Assembly: GCA_007258455.2 (NCBI GenBank)
Contig: VDFB02321306.1
Coordinates: 89,458-153,457 of the forward strand
Direction: 5' to 3'
Source: Sequoia sempervirens
Taxonomy: Eukaryota; Streptophyta; Pinopsida; Cupressales; Cupressaceae
DNA length: 64,000 nt
The notes below the pieces were generated by a model. It had not been told where the DNA came from. It saw only the letters and a list, made by a program, of their open reading frames with translations, and did not search any database. Numbering within the stretch: the stretch's first letter is position 1; each line of letters opens with the position of its first letter. Below are positions 34,375 to 46,300 of the stretch, piece after piece. The translations under genes were made by a program, and so were the position numbers.

Positions 34375-37300
34375 GTAAGTAATTGTCTTGTTTGTCTCCT
34401 TTTGGTGCAATAGTATCTGTTAATTATTTTCAGTGTTACGTCTGTCATTTAGCTGTGTTGGAAATGATTCTTTAATTCTCATGTATTTTCCGTTTAATTT
34501 AACTTGGATATTCATGAATGAGCATCTCTTATTGAGAGGGAGTATTTTGTTGTCTAGTTGGATGAGATTTTTTGGTTCCTTTTCTTGTCAATTTATCTCT
34601 AAGTACACCTCTTCTGCTCAAATTGTAATGTCCCCTTTGGGATATACCTTGAATTTGTTTTAATCTTCAAAATGAAGCACTCAAATGGGTCTAGAATTAA
34701 TGGTTTCAATAGTAGTTTTAAATGATAGCCTTCAAGACTCCCTTAACCTGATAATCAGCCTTTGTATTTATTGACAATAATGATTGATAATTTGGTGAAG
34801 AGGAGTAATTTTCTGTTATTAATCCTGGTGACTATATATGTAATCTGCAAATTTTAGTGATATTAAGAATGCAGAATATACACTATGAATAGGGAGTTGT
34901 TCCTGATTAATCTATCTGTTTTTATGCATGCAATTGTTGGTGCTGTTTTCTGAATTCCTATTGGTTATTCAAGCAGCCCGACTTGATGTACCGAGGCTTC
35001 CTTAAGAGCACTTAAGATCTGCCTATTAAAGAGATATATATCACTGCGTATTCTATTCCATTTGATGGTCCTCTGCTCTTCACTGCTAAATATCTTATAT
35101 ATCTTTATGATCAAGAGTACCCGTTTTGAAGGGATATGATCTTCCAACAGGCATGACTATTCTATTGGTTGTTTGACCTTTCCTACTATTCGCACCCCTT
35201 TTTTAAGTATAACCATTATCAGTAATAAAACTTAATTCACTGAATTCAATCAACCCGCGCCCAGCATTAAGCTCTCGTAGCACCTGATATGCAAAATGAC
35301 AAATTGTTGATTATTTTACTCCTTGTCAACTAAGACTTCTTCTAATATTTAATTGCTATGATAATAGAAGCTAGGAACCTGAGTAGAGTGGCCAATAGGA
35401 ATGACAACAATGCAAATGGCTTCATTATTCTAGGTCGATATCAATTTCATTTCAGCAGTGCACCAATAATCCCTGGATGAATTCCCACACCTATATCCTT
35501 CGATGCCAATCAGAATGTTGGTGTTTCAATTCGCACCTCTGGTATGCGACTTGGAAATGGACAGCTATGTGCAATAACCTGCTCTTCAAATTAGGAGGGG
35601 AAGCTCCCTCTTTCCTGATGTTATTCAAGAAAGTAAACTAAAACTAATTTGCCTATCTTTTTGTTCAGCTAAGAGCACAAGGTTATAAAACTCAAGCGCC
35701 ATAGCTAAGATTTTATGTTTTAGAAGTTCAACTACAACTAAGCCTACTCTAATGACGTTTCTAACTTCTCAAGTAAACGCAGAGCAAGAGAGTTAGAAAT
35801 GGACAAGGAAAGATTTTCTGACAAAATACTTCGATAAACTCTTCTTCCAACACACATCTACTTACTTTCAATGCAAGCTGAAATGGAGATCATATAAGCA
35901 TAACACAATAAATGAAAATCTGAGACTTTATATCAGGGCAGCAAAGTAGGCACAAGACTTTATTTTCTCAAATTTTAAGAACAAAAGATTACAATTCTGG
36001 GACAGTAGGATTGTAGCACAATAGGCTTATAGTTTAGCCATCAAACCAGAATACATCAACACAAGACACATGCACTGAACAATAACTTGCAGCTAAAGAG
36101 GCATGCAAGCTTGCTCTTACACAAAGTGAACTGACACTAAATAACAACTTGCTGCATAACGGGCTTGCAATTTTCTATCACAATAATCGTTAAAGAAAAC
36201 AATGAGCAAACACCCTTATTTATAGACAAGCAAGAGGTAGGGAACCTTACAATCCCCTTGCTTTTACAACTCCGCTTGCCAACATGCAAGCGATTTATTT
36301 CTAAAACTAAAGAAGATAAACATCTAACCACCTAAGAAAACATGAAAACAGGAAATGCTAACTATTGCAACTTGTTTTCTTTCTCTTCTTCAAAGAGTAG
36401 ATTAGAATTGAGACAAGAATAGAAAGAAAGTTGAAAGAAAGCTTCTAGATGATTGCCATTTTAAATTTCATCCATATCTGCCAGAAAGCTGATTTGTTTC
36501 TTATTTTTAAGTGGAAAGTGCTGCTGAAAATAGAATGTTGATCTGCCTTGAAAAAGCATTTTCTTTGAAAAAAGCTGGGACCTGGGTTTTGTAAAAACTC
36601 ACATTTCGGAGAAACCCAGATGCTTAGAAACTGAAAAAGCAAAATCTATCCTGAAAAAGTGGCCAAAAAGCAGTTTCTAGAAGAGGGAAAATTTTCTCAA
36701 TGTTGAAGAGGATGAAAAAGCGGAGAGACCCATGTGATCAGAAATGGAAAAAGTTGAGTGGTTGCTTTGAAAAAGCAATGTCCTAGAAGTTTGGAGCACG
36801 AAAAAGCGTTCCTCTTTGCTCATTGATCTTGAATCCACGAAGAACACCGAAAAAGCATGTCGTTTGGGCCTTCAAATCTTCGTTGAAAGAAAAGAGAAAA
36901 TCTTCTTGCTCTGGATGCAAACCTGCAAAAAGTGAATAATGGAAGGCAAGGACGTCTTAAATAAGTTGAGGTTTGAGAAAATTTGCTTTCTTTTTGCTTT
37001 AAAACTTCTTGAAGCCAATCCCGAGTAGGTTCATCGCATGTAGACGTCGTTCGAATGCTGAGTGATGAAAACTTTGAAAAAATTTCTAAGGAATTGAGCC
37101 TTGGGTTCCAATCTTCTCCTGGGGTGCTTTTCCTTTCCAGACTTAGCCAATTTTCTTGAAATTTTCATCTTTTGCTTGAGTTTCATCCTCTGTTCAATCT
37201 TGATTTTCGGGAGCTCGGTGAATGTTGTGATCCGATAGAATGATCCATCGCGGAGCCTGATTATTTCTGAAGAGATCATCTAGAGACAACTTTGGCTAAA

Positions 37301-40300
37301 GACTTCATTTTGACCTCCAAAATCTTGGGCACCCCTGGCTCCTTGGGGCGCCCATGGTTTCCAGTGCTAGCCATTTTCTTGATATTCTTCAATTTTTGTG
37401 TTTTCCTCACCTTTAGATGATTTCGCGATTTTGTGAGCTAGATTGACCCGATCGGCTGACTGTCAGATTTAATGGATAGCTTGCCGAATTCTGAGAAGGG
37501 TCTTTTGGAGGTGATTTCTTCTGAAAATTGATTTTAGGACCTCAAATCCTTGGGCACCCCTGGCTAACTGGGGTGCCTAAGCTTTCCAAAGTTAGAATAT
37601 TTTTCCAACTTTTTCCTGTCTTCTAATGAATTCTCATTTCTGGATGATCCAGAGCTCCGACGGACTGATGGCTGGACTCATTGGATAGCTCGGAGGATTC
37701 TGAAGGGGGTCCCCTAGAGATGATATCTCCTGAAAGTTGAATCTTGGGGGTTAAAAGCTTGGGCGCCCCTGGCTAGCTGGGGCCCCCAACTCCTCCAGAG
37801 TTAGAATTTTTACTGAGTCTTTCATCCTTGCTTTTGGTTTTTGATATTTTTCATGGTTTTACTCCTCTAATCAGTCCTGATATCTGATGATTGGTAACTT
37901 CGATTGACGCATCGTTGATTGCGTTGGAAAGCTTGACTGAATCTAAAGAAAAGTTGTTGGGGGTGATAGACTCTAATTGCATCATTTAGGCACTCAAAAG
38001 CTTGGGCACCCCTTGCTACTTGGGGCGCCCATAATCACTAGACTTGGTCATTCTTGCTTGATTTTCAACCTTCAAACTTGAACCTTCCAAGTTTTGTCCT
38101 TTGTTTGATCTGTAGCTATGGGTGACTGATGAATCTGACGATTAGGATGAGACATACATTGGATAGCTGACAAAATTTCGAAGTCAATGAGCATATTTGC
38201 AAACCTTAATTGTTGAGTTTGAGCCTCCAAAAGGTTGGGCACCCCTGGCCACCTGGGGTGCCGAGAGTTCCCAGACTTGGAATATTTTCTGATGATTTTG
38301 AGATTTGCATTTTGCTACTTTGTCATAACTCCTTCGATCAATTTGAGTTTCAAGCTGATTGGTTGATCTGATGACTGCGTTGTTGGGCTCACTGTGGAGC
38401 TCAGAAGATTCTAAACAACATTGCTCGGGAGCACAAACCCTCATTTCACTATTTGATGCCTTGAAAAGTTGGGCCCCTATCTCCTCTTGGGGCACCCATG
38501 GCTGGCAGAGTTAGTTTTTATTTTGCAAATTTCTACTTCCTCCTTCATTTGACGTGCTTTCCTTCGCCTTGAAAAGTTGGGCGCCTATCTCCTCTTGGGG
38601 CACCCATGGCTGGCAGAGTTAGTTTTTATTTTGCAAATTTCTACTTCCTCCTTCATTTGACGTGCTTTCCTTCGCCTTGCTTGCTGGAGATGAAATTTTT
38701 TCTAAAGCATGAGTGTTTGGGCGCCTAAACTGAGCTGGGGTGCCTGGAGTCTCCAGTGTTAGCCAAAATTTTGCATTTTTCAATTTTCATGGCTTCCCTT
38801 TCTCCATTCTTCGATCTGTGTGCACGTCCAGTGTTTGAATGTTTGAAATGACGTCCACGAGGCCAAAGAAGCCTATGGGACCCAAGAACAGCACAGGAAC
38901 CACCCACAGCAAAGCCCTAGACAAAATGGAGGCTCCGTTCAAGATCAGCCCTTCTGCAGTGAATTTTGATGATGAAGTTTGCAGTTTTGTCCAATCTTGA
39001 TTCTTCAAACAAGGTATTTAAATTGTCAACCTGCACCGTATCCCCATAGCTGGCCCAGATGTCTTTATATGCTGAGCATTCTATGATAAAGTGCCATTCC
39101 ATCTCCACCATACCCTTGTTACAGAAACGGCATATTCTATTTTCCCACTCCTCTTTAGGAACCACCCACCTACCCGTTTCACACCTAAGATGATGTGAAC
39201 TAGTTCGCAATTGAGCTATCAACATTTTTGCTTTCCATTTGATAGTCGCTCCTATATAGGCCTTTTGTTCATGGTCCCTCGTGGGATTGAATTCTTTGAT
39301 ATAATAGTCCTTTTTACGCCCTGTTTTTTTCGTCCATATAGCATATTTAAATTTTTCTCTCACATAATTTTTTATTTCTCCATTTGTGTTTGGACACTCA
39401 TGCATCACAACATCCCATTTCTTCATCCATTTGATATTAAGTTTCATCCATGTGTTCTTTCGTCTAGTTAGCTCCTCCTTCACAATTAGCTTAGGCCATC
39501 GATGATCCTCCATATTCTGGACCTTCTTTAGGTAGCTTAATAACCGGGTCATCGCTGAGGCTTCCAAGGGAAAAGTACCAGTCTCAGCCAATAAAATTTC
39601 ACAAGGCACTACAGTCTTAAGCTCTAGGCTGCATATAATTAGATGTTTTTGTATCCTTTCCACTTGTCTCCATTTCTGATCTGACATACTGCTGCCCCAA
39701 ATTTCACACCCATAGAGAATTACCGAAGTAAGAAGAAGACCAAAAAGCATTCTTTTAGTTTTCCAATCCCATAATTCTGCATTTCTACATCTATTTTGCA
39801 AAGAGTACAGCGCTTTCCAGCCTCCTTGAATTCTTTTTGCTCTACATGTTTCCCAACTAAGTTTGTTGTGAAAATCAAGCCCAAGGTACTTGTACTCGTC
39901 CACTATTTCCAGTGGCTTGCCTTCAAAGAGAAATTCAATCTGCTGTTTTTGTCTTTGCAGTGAGAAAATCATTATTTTGGTTTTGGTAGTGTTCACTTGC
40001 ATCTCGACCTCTTGACAGAATGTTTCAAGGGCCTTCAAATGTTTTCTCAAACCAAGCGCAGTTTTAGCAATTAATATGAGGTCATCGGCATATAAGAGTA
40101 ATTTTATTACAAAGTTGGCCACATGAATGCCTTCCCCACCAACCTTGTCAATCCATTCTTCCAGCTTATCAATGTAAAGCCCAAATAGCGTTGGGGAGAG
40201 CGGGCAACCTTGTTTGACACCAATGTCACTACCAAAGCATTTTGACATACCATCATTGGTTATGATTTTAGCAGTTTGAATCTGATGCCTGGCAGCTGAC

Positions 40301-43300
40301 TGACCTCCATTAATGGCTTCAGAGTTCCCGAAATGCTTTCTGAAATTGAAAAAGTAGAATAGACCCACTAGGGAAAAATTGATCATTTTGTGATTCTGAC
40401 TGCACCGGCCTGATGAGGAAGTATTTTTGGCCAATCAAAATCAGTTTGAACCCTAATAGCCAAACTTTCTATTTTTAGAAAATTTTGCTAGCATCTATTT
40501 CAAAAGAAATCCAGAAAGACCCAAAAAAAAGTTTCTATTTTTAGAAAGTTTCTAAAAATAGCAATTTTCCTAAAAAGTAGGGTTGGAAAAATGAGATTTG
40601 GGCTTTGTAGACTTGGTCACTCTAAGCAGACCCAGATCGTCAGATTTTGAAAATTTCAAGTTTTTGCCCCTCATGCAAGACATGCAAACCCCAATTTTGA
40701 CCTTTTTGACAAATTTGACAAGACTTTTACTCATTTCTTCAAAATGCCTAAGTGTATCAAAATTTTTAATTTGGGGTACAACATAGAATACATTGCCAAG
40801 GCTAAAATGTCTCTATTCAGTATGTCGCCTGATAATCTCTTTGCTCGGCTTAACTTGTCCACGCACATCCAAGGTCATCGTAAATAATTTAGCAATGTCA
40901 TAGTTTGACTTTGAATAAGACAATAAGATTATCCACGGCTTGTCCACGATAATTGCCTGAATGGCTCCATAGATCGAATCTCCAATATATGCGATAGGTT
41001 CAATGGCTTCGCCCAATTAGCAACGGTTACTAGGAAGTAAAGGATATCACGATTGGGTAGTCGTCCTAATTAATATTTACAATTTTAGATTTCATATTTA
41101 TAATATTAGTTTATGTTTAATATTATATCTATGAATTGATTTGGTTGTTCTATATTTAATTTTATTTAAATTGTTAACATTTATAACGTTATTTATAATT
41201 TTTATAATTATAATATTTTCTTTGACAATTATAATTATAACGATATTCAAATGGTTAATAGTTTTAAGTATGCTCTTTGTTATTTAAATGTCACGATTTT
41301 GGGGACATGACACAAATATAATGATGTCAATTCTTCTCTGCTTTTGATTATAGATTGTAAAATATGAAACATGTGATCACCATAGTACTCCTACACTTAA
41401 ATGCTACTATCATGGAAAAATTCAAGCATTGAATAGTATATTAGAGAACATTAACATATAAATTCCCTTTAGAACCAAAAGAGCACCCTCTTAGAATACA
41501 AAAGCATTTGTATGCACTCATGCAGCCTTTTCTTGCCGCAAAAATATCAACTGCTTATGCACTAGATCTGAAAGATGTGAAGAGCACACATAAAATACCG
41601 AAACTGTTAAAACTCAAAGCCATCAGAATCAGCAATGTAAACAATACGAGCAACCATCAACATGAAGAACACCAAATTCCACGTGGAAAACCCTTTCGGG
41701 TAAAAAACCACGACAAAACTATGCTTCCATTAAACTTCAAAGGGCACCAACCCAGATTACAAAAGTGAGCACCAACTCTCTTGAAGCACCAACTCCAGCG
41801 TGAGCACCAACTCATTGAGAATTAACACAGTACAACAACTCTGAATTCAACGCATTGCACTTCACCGAGTAGTTGTGTTCAGAAAATTTGAAGGGCACTT
41901 GAATCAGATTGTTTCAAAACTAAAGCAACACTTGCCCTGTGCACCTCTTCTCCTCATGCAAAAATAACTAAGCAATTACAACAGAAAACTTGTCCTCAGC
42001 CTATTCAAATTATTTTAATGTTCATTGACTCCAAACACAGTTTTGATAACCATAGCCTGAAAAGCATAATATAGAGCAGGAAGAACATGCTTCAAAAACG
42101 TCCTCTTAGGAATTGACTAGAAATGGTCCACTTCACTCACAACACAAACTTTCACACACATCTATTGTCCAAAATCGTCATGAATGCATCAAAGAAAACT
42201 GTCCACTGTCATCAATCAAAGCACTCCCACGACATTGCTTCAAGCAACCAAAAAGAAAAGGCAGAGACCACCATATCAGCAAGTCGACCAGCCATAAACC
42301 TTGTTCAACCCGTATCAGAAATTTTACACAGAAATGCATACATAGCAAAAGGAATACGACATTGAAATAAGAATCAATTCCCATGGCCCATATCCGAAAT
42401 CTAACATTTTGAGACTCAGCATAACATACGGTATAAACTCTTGCATCTCATCATATACTCACACAGCACACTTCTTATGCAGACCACATCTCGACTCTTT
42501 CACACACAGGTTCCATGTTGATGTTATAGTAGCAGCGGGAGATTTCTTTTCCTTCAAACTCAAAAAATATATAAAAACAATATTAAATGCTGAGGCAGAC
42601 ATGATAATTTATTTATTTCTTAAAGCCGGCTTGATGAGAAGTTGCATCATTTTGTGTAAAGTCGTCTCTTATGTGAAAGAGGTCAACTCTTCATGGAAAG
42701 GCATCTTGGTGTCTATTATATTCAAGTCGACTCACATTCATTTGGCATCCAATTCAATTTTTTCAAGACAACTTCGCACGCCTAGAAGGAGATCATCATT
42801 TTACAGCAGATCGATTATTATTCTCAAGGAATTTGCATTCTTCAAGAGGAGTTTGCATATCTATAGCAGATTGATAGATATTCAAGAAGATTGATATTCA
42901 TTATTGCTTGTGCATTTGCATCTAGAGAGGTCCTATAATCATTGCATCAGTTCGGCCTAGTGTGTGGCCTAATTGTAAAGCAATTTGCTGCTCTTTTATT
43001 CAATATATAAGTGATATAGTTGTGGCTGGGTTTTTCTCGCTCGAGTAGGAGGTTTTTCCTAGGGTAAAAGTGTTGTGTTTATTGTTCATGTGTTGTTGTA
43101 TTTTTGCTTATTGCAAATCTGATCCTAAAACTAACATGGTATCAGAGCGGGTCTAAGGAAAAGATCCGATCAGATTTGGTTAAACAGAAACTCAGTCGGG
43201 AAGTAATGATTGAAGCCACAGGCCTGTTTGATGCACAAATAAATGTCAGTGTTCCACGGGCCTGGGGGACGGGGAAACGGGGGGACGTCCGAGACACGTT

Positions 43301-46300
43301 TCAGAGACGAGGGGACAAAGGGCCTAAGTTTGGGGACGGCGGGGAGACGGCGAGGGGACGATGGCGGGGGGGTGGCGGGGTGGTGGTGCTAATATAGTTA
43401 TACATATACTTATAGTACTTGAAAAACTAGTTTTGAAAAGATGTATAACAGTATAACAATATAAGAATTACATTTCAAATGAAACTATAGGAAATTACTC
43501 AAATTAGTAAAATTATAACATAGAAAAATTTGAAATACTAAATCTAAATATGAAGATATCTTGAATGCTAATTGCTAAATAAAATTTGACAAATGAAATT
43601 GTCAAAATGGAGATTTCTATTATATCGAAAATATGAATATCTGATGTCATATGAGATATCACAAAGTCTATAAAGATGATTACATGATTCATCATTACAA
43701 TGAGTAGCAAATGCCAAATGGCAAATAGTAAAATAGTAAACTAAATACAAATACTAATAGCAAAATGTCAAAACTCAAAATGTAGTGAATGGAGGCTTCT
43801 AATCATTTGCAAACTCCTCATCACTGGAACTGCTGGACTCCACAAGGTCAAGATCCCTCAAGCTCACACCAACCAGCCCTACATCTAAAGTGGTAGGATC
43901 ATCCTCATCAATCTGTGAAGGCTCCTTTGGCTCCACATCCCATCGTGTCGCTGGACTCTCCTTGTACCCAACTGTCTTGCGGTCCATGAGACGCAAAGCA
44001 CTGTGTACAACCACAAGCTTCTTTGCTCTCTTAGAGGTAAGTTTGTTCCTCTTAAGAGAGTGGATGAAGCTATATGTAGACCAGTTCCTCTTAGCAGCTG
44101 AAGAACTGGAAACCTGGGATAGCAGACAGATAGCTAGAGTGGTAGTCAAAGATTTAAGACCATGACAATTCCACCACAAAAGTGGGTCCTCCTGTGCCAT
44201 AGATTTTATATCCTTCTTTGCCGCATCTGAATAGCCTCTAAGAGTGGCAAATTTGGTCCACTCAGTGCGAATTGTGCTGGCATCTCTAGAATCATACATC
44301 TTCTCTATGCACCTAAAGAAACCCGCCTTCACCTCATCATCCTGAATCGGTGTCACTCTACCCGGTCTAGCCTTGTACCACTTAGGATTCAAGGCAAAGG
44401 CAGCCATATACAAAGGAGTGTTCAACTTGTCCCATTTGTGCTGAATGATTGGCCAAATGTGCTCATTGTAGAATGCTAGAGAGGGGTCCTTCACTCACAC
44501 AGCAGCCCTCATTTGGTCAAGCATAGAATCGATGCACTCATACACCTCTCCAAGGTTAGGTGCATCCCCATCCCCATATCTGATAACCTGGAATATTGGA
44601 GAAATGATGGAGACAATGTATTTAGCATCAGTCCAAAACACATCACTCTTCACTATCTCCTTCACCCTTCTCCCCTGTGTTGTCTTGGCCTCGGCCCACC
44701 TATTCCACTCATTAGTCATAACCATGAGTTGCAATGCCTCTTGCAACTCAATCATTCTCTCCCAGAGAATGAAATATGATGCATATCGGATCTCCACTGG
44801 TTTCATGAACTCCTTCACGAAGGTCCTGAAGAGTGCATAGGAAGTGTGGTGGTTGCAGATAAACATCTGCACATCTCTCACATCGATGACCACTCCTCTA
44901 ATCCAATCAATCTTCCTCATGTACTTGAGTGCATTGTTCATGTCATGCACACAACATGGTGTCCACCAAATATGTCTATAGGCTGCCTCAATGAGTTTCC
45001 CTACTGCTCTACACACATGGGCTGCATCTATGACTACTTGGACCACATTTTGTGGCCCAACCTCCTCAATAGCCTCCCTAAGGACATGAAACTGAAAATT
45101 AGCATCTTTGCGATGCCCTGTACAATCAACTGCTCTAAGGAAGTATGGGCCCTCTGCACATGTGACCATGATGTTGATGAGTGGATGATGGCTAATGTCC
45201 ATCCACCCATCCATAACTATGCTGCACCGAGATGCCATCCAACATGCCTTCATCTTCTCCATCAAAATATTGATCTTGGAGTATCACTTATCCAAGATCG
45301 AGGTCCTCATTTTCGTCTCACCTGGTGGCACATATGATGTTCCTCCCTTCGCCACCATAGCCATCATCTCCCTATAATAAGGAGATCGTGTAACATGAAA
45401 TGGAATGCCATTGGCAAAGAAGAACTTGCCAATAGATTCATCTATCTCATCTCGCAGCTACACATTAAACATATTAGCTATGGGGTTACTCTGCGATGTC
45501 TGCAACTTGCGTTTCCTTGTGGCTGTCCCCCTAGCGACACTAGAAGTGGAAGTGGAAGAAGATCCAAACGTCAGTCCTCCCGTCTGAGAAGTATGTGGCG
45601 CATGATGGGTTTGCTGAAGGGCTGCCCTATTAGTCAAAGTAGTAGGGACTGAAATATTATTGTCGTCTAGAATGCCCCAAAGCTTGTTAAACTCCATTCT
45701 ATAATGTATATTTTTAGGCTCCTTCAAAAACTTACAAGGCTCCACACCTTTTCCTATCCAAAAAAGAAAGTGTGCATTCACTCGAGTGATGCTACCAAAC
45801 CAATCAGTCCCACAAATGTTGCACTTCCACTTCCTTGTTCCCCCACCTGAATGTGATGTTCCTTGTATTCTTGTAGCAAACTGTTTTAGAGGAGACTTTA
45901 GATCAAAAAGACCCCTAGCATACTCTGCCAACAACTCTGAAGGGCAACCTGTACTAGCTGGTGCACTCGCCATGGAACTAGATTGGGCTGCAGGATTAGC
46001 CCCATGGTCATCTCCCTCATTCCCAGGTTCAAAATTTGAATCATGTTCACTATGAAAATGGATTTCCATGTCATCCCCACTCATGTCTTGGGTGCTCATT
46101 GTGAAAGTGACAATGCATTTCACAAAATTAAAATAAAATCAGCCTAGTTTAACAAATTGTAATGCAAATTTGAAGTTTTAATTTTGAAAACAAAATTTAC
46201 GATTTATAATTTAAAATTTTTATATTATTTAAAAATAAAAATAAAAATATTAAACAATAAAATTTGATGTTGAATCTTGAGATTTTAAAAATTTAATATT

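Larger units (their letters stand above)
35516..40783 (-). mobile_element. Second giant LTR copy, inverted, without the coding region; TSD CAGAA/TAGAA
   Basis: On the minus strand it starts TGTTGTACCCC (40783) and ends CACCAACA (35516). Flanks are CAGAA (35511-35515) and TAGAA (40784-40788), a target duplication with one mismatch. It is colinear with 26028-32543: the start, the hairpin array, the sequence upstream of the ORF, then a jump at about 36560-36440 where the coding region would be, and then the TATA box and R/U5 part. Without the LINE insertion it is about 3.8 kb. Either it lost the gene or it represents the form before the gene was acquired. Confidence 0.82.
34624..41312 (+). repeat. 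Solo LTR split by a later insertion, TSD CAAAT
   Basis: The left part starts TGTAATGTCCCC at 34624. The right part ends GGGGACATGACA at 41312. Both ends are flanked by CAAAT (34619-34623 and 41313-41317). The LTR itself is about 1.4 kb (34624-35515 plus 40784-41312) and was interrupted by the inverted giant LTR. The perfect TSD shows that the two distant pieces belong together. Confidence 0.82.

Noticed and set aside
38917..40434. Taking the full 505-codon minus ORF as LINE protein
   Set aside because: Comparison with the + giant LTR shows the first ~51 codons are host LTR sequence. The LINE begins at about 40273.
45195..45377. + strand ORFs across the hAT transposase
   Set aside because: They are shadows of the minus-strand transposase, which has the recognisable domains.
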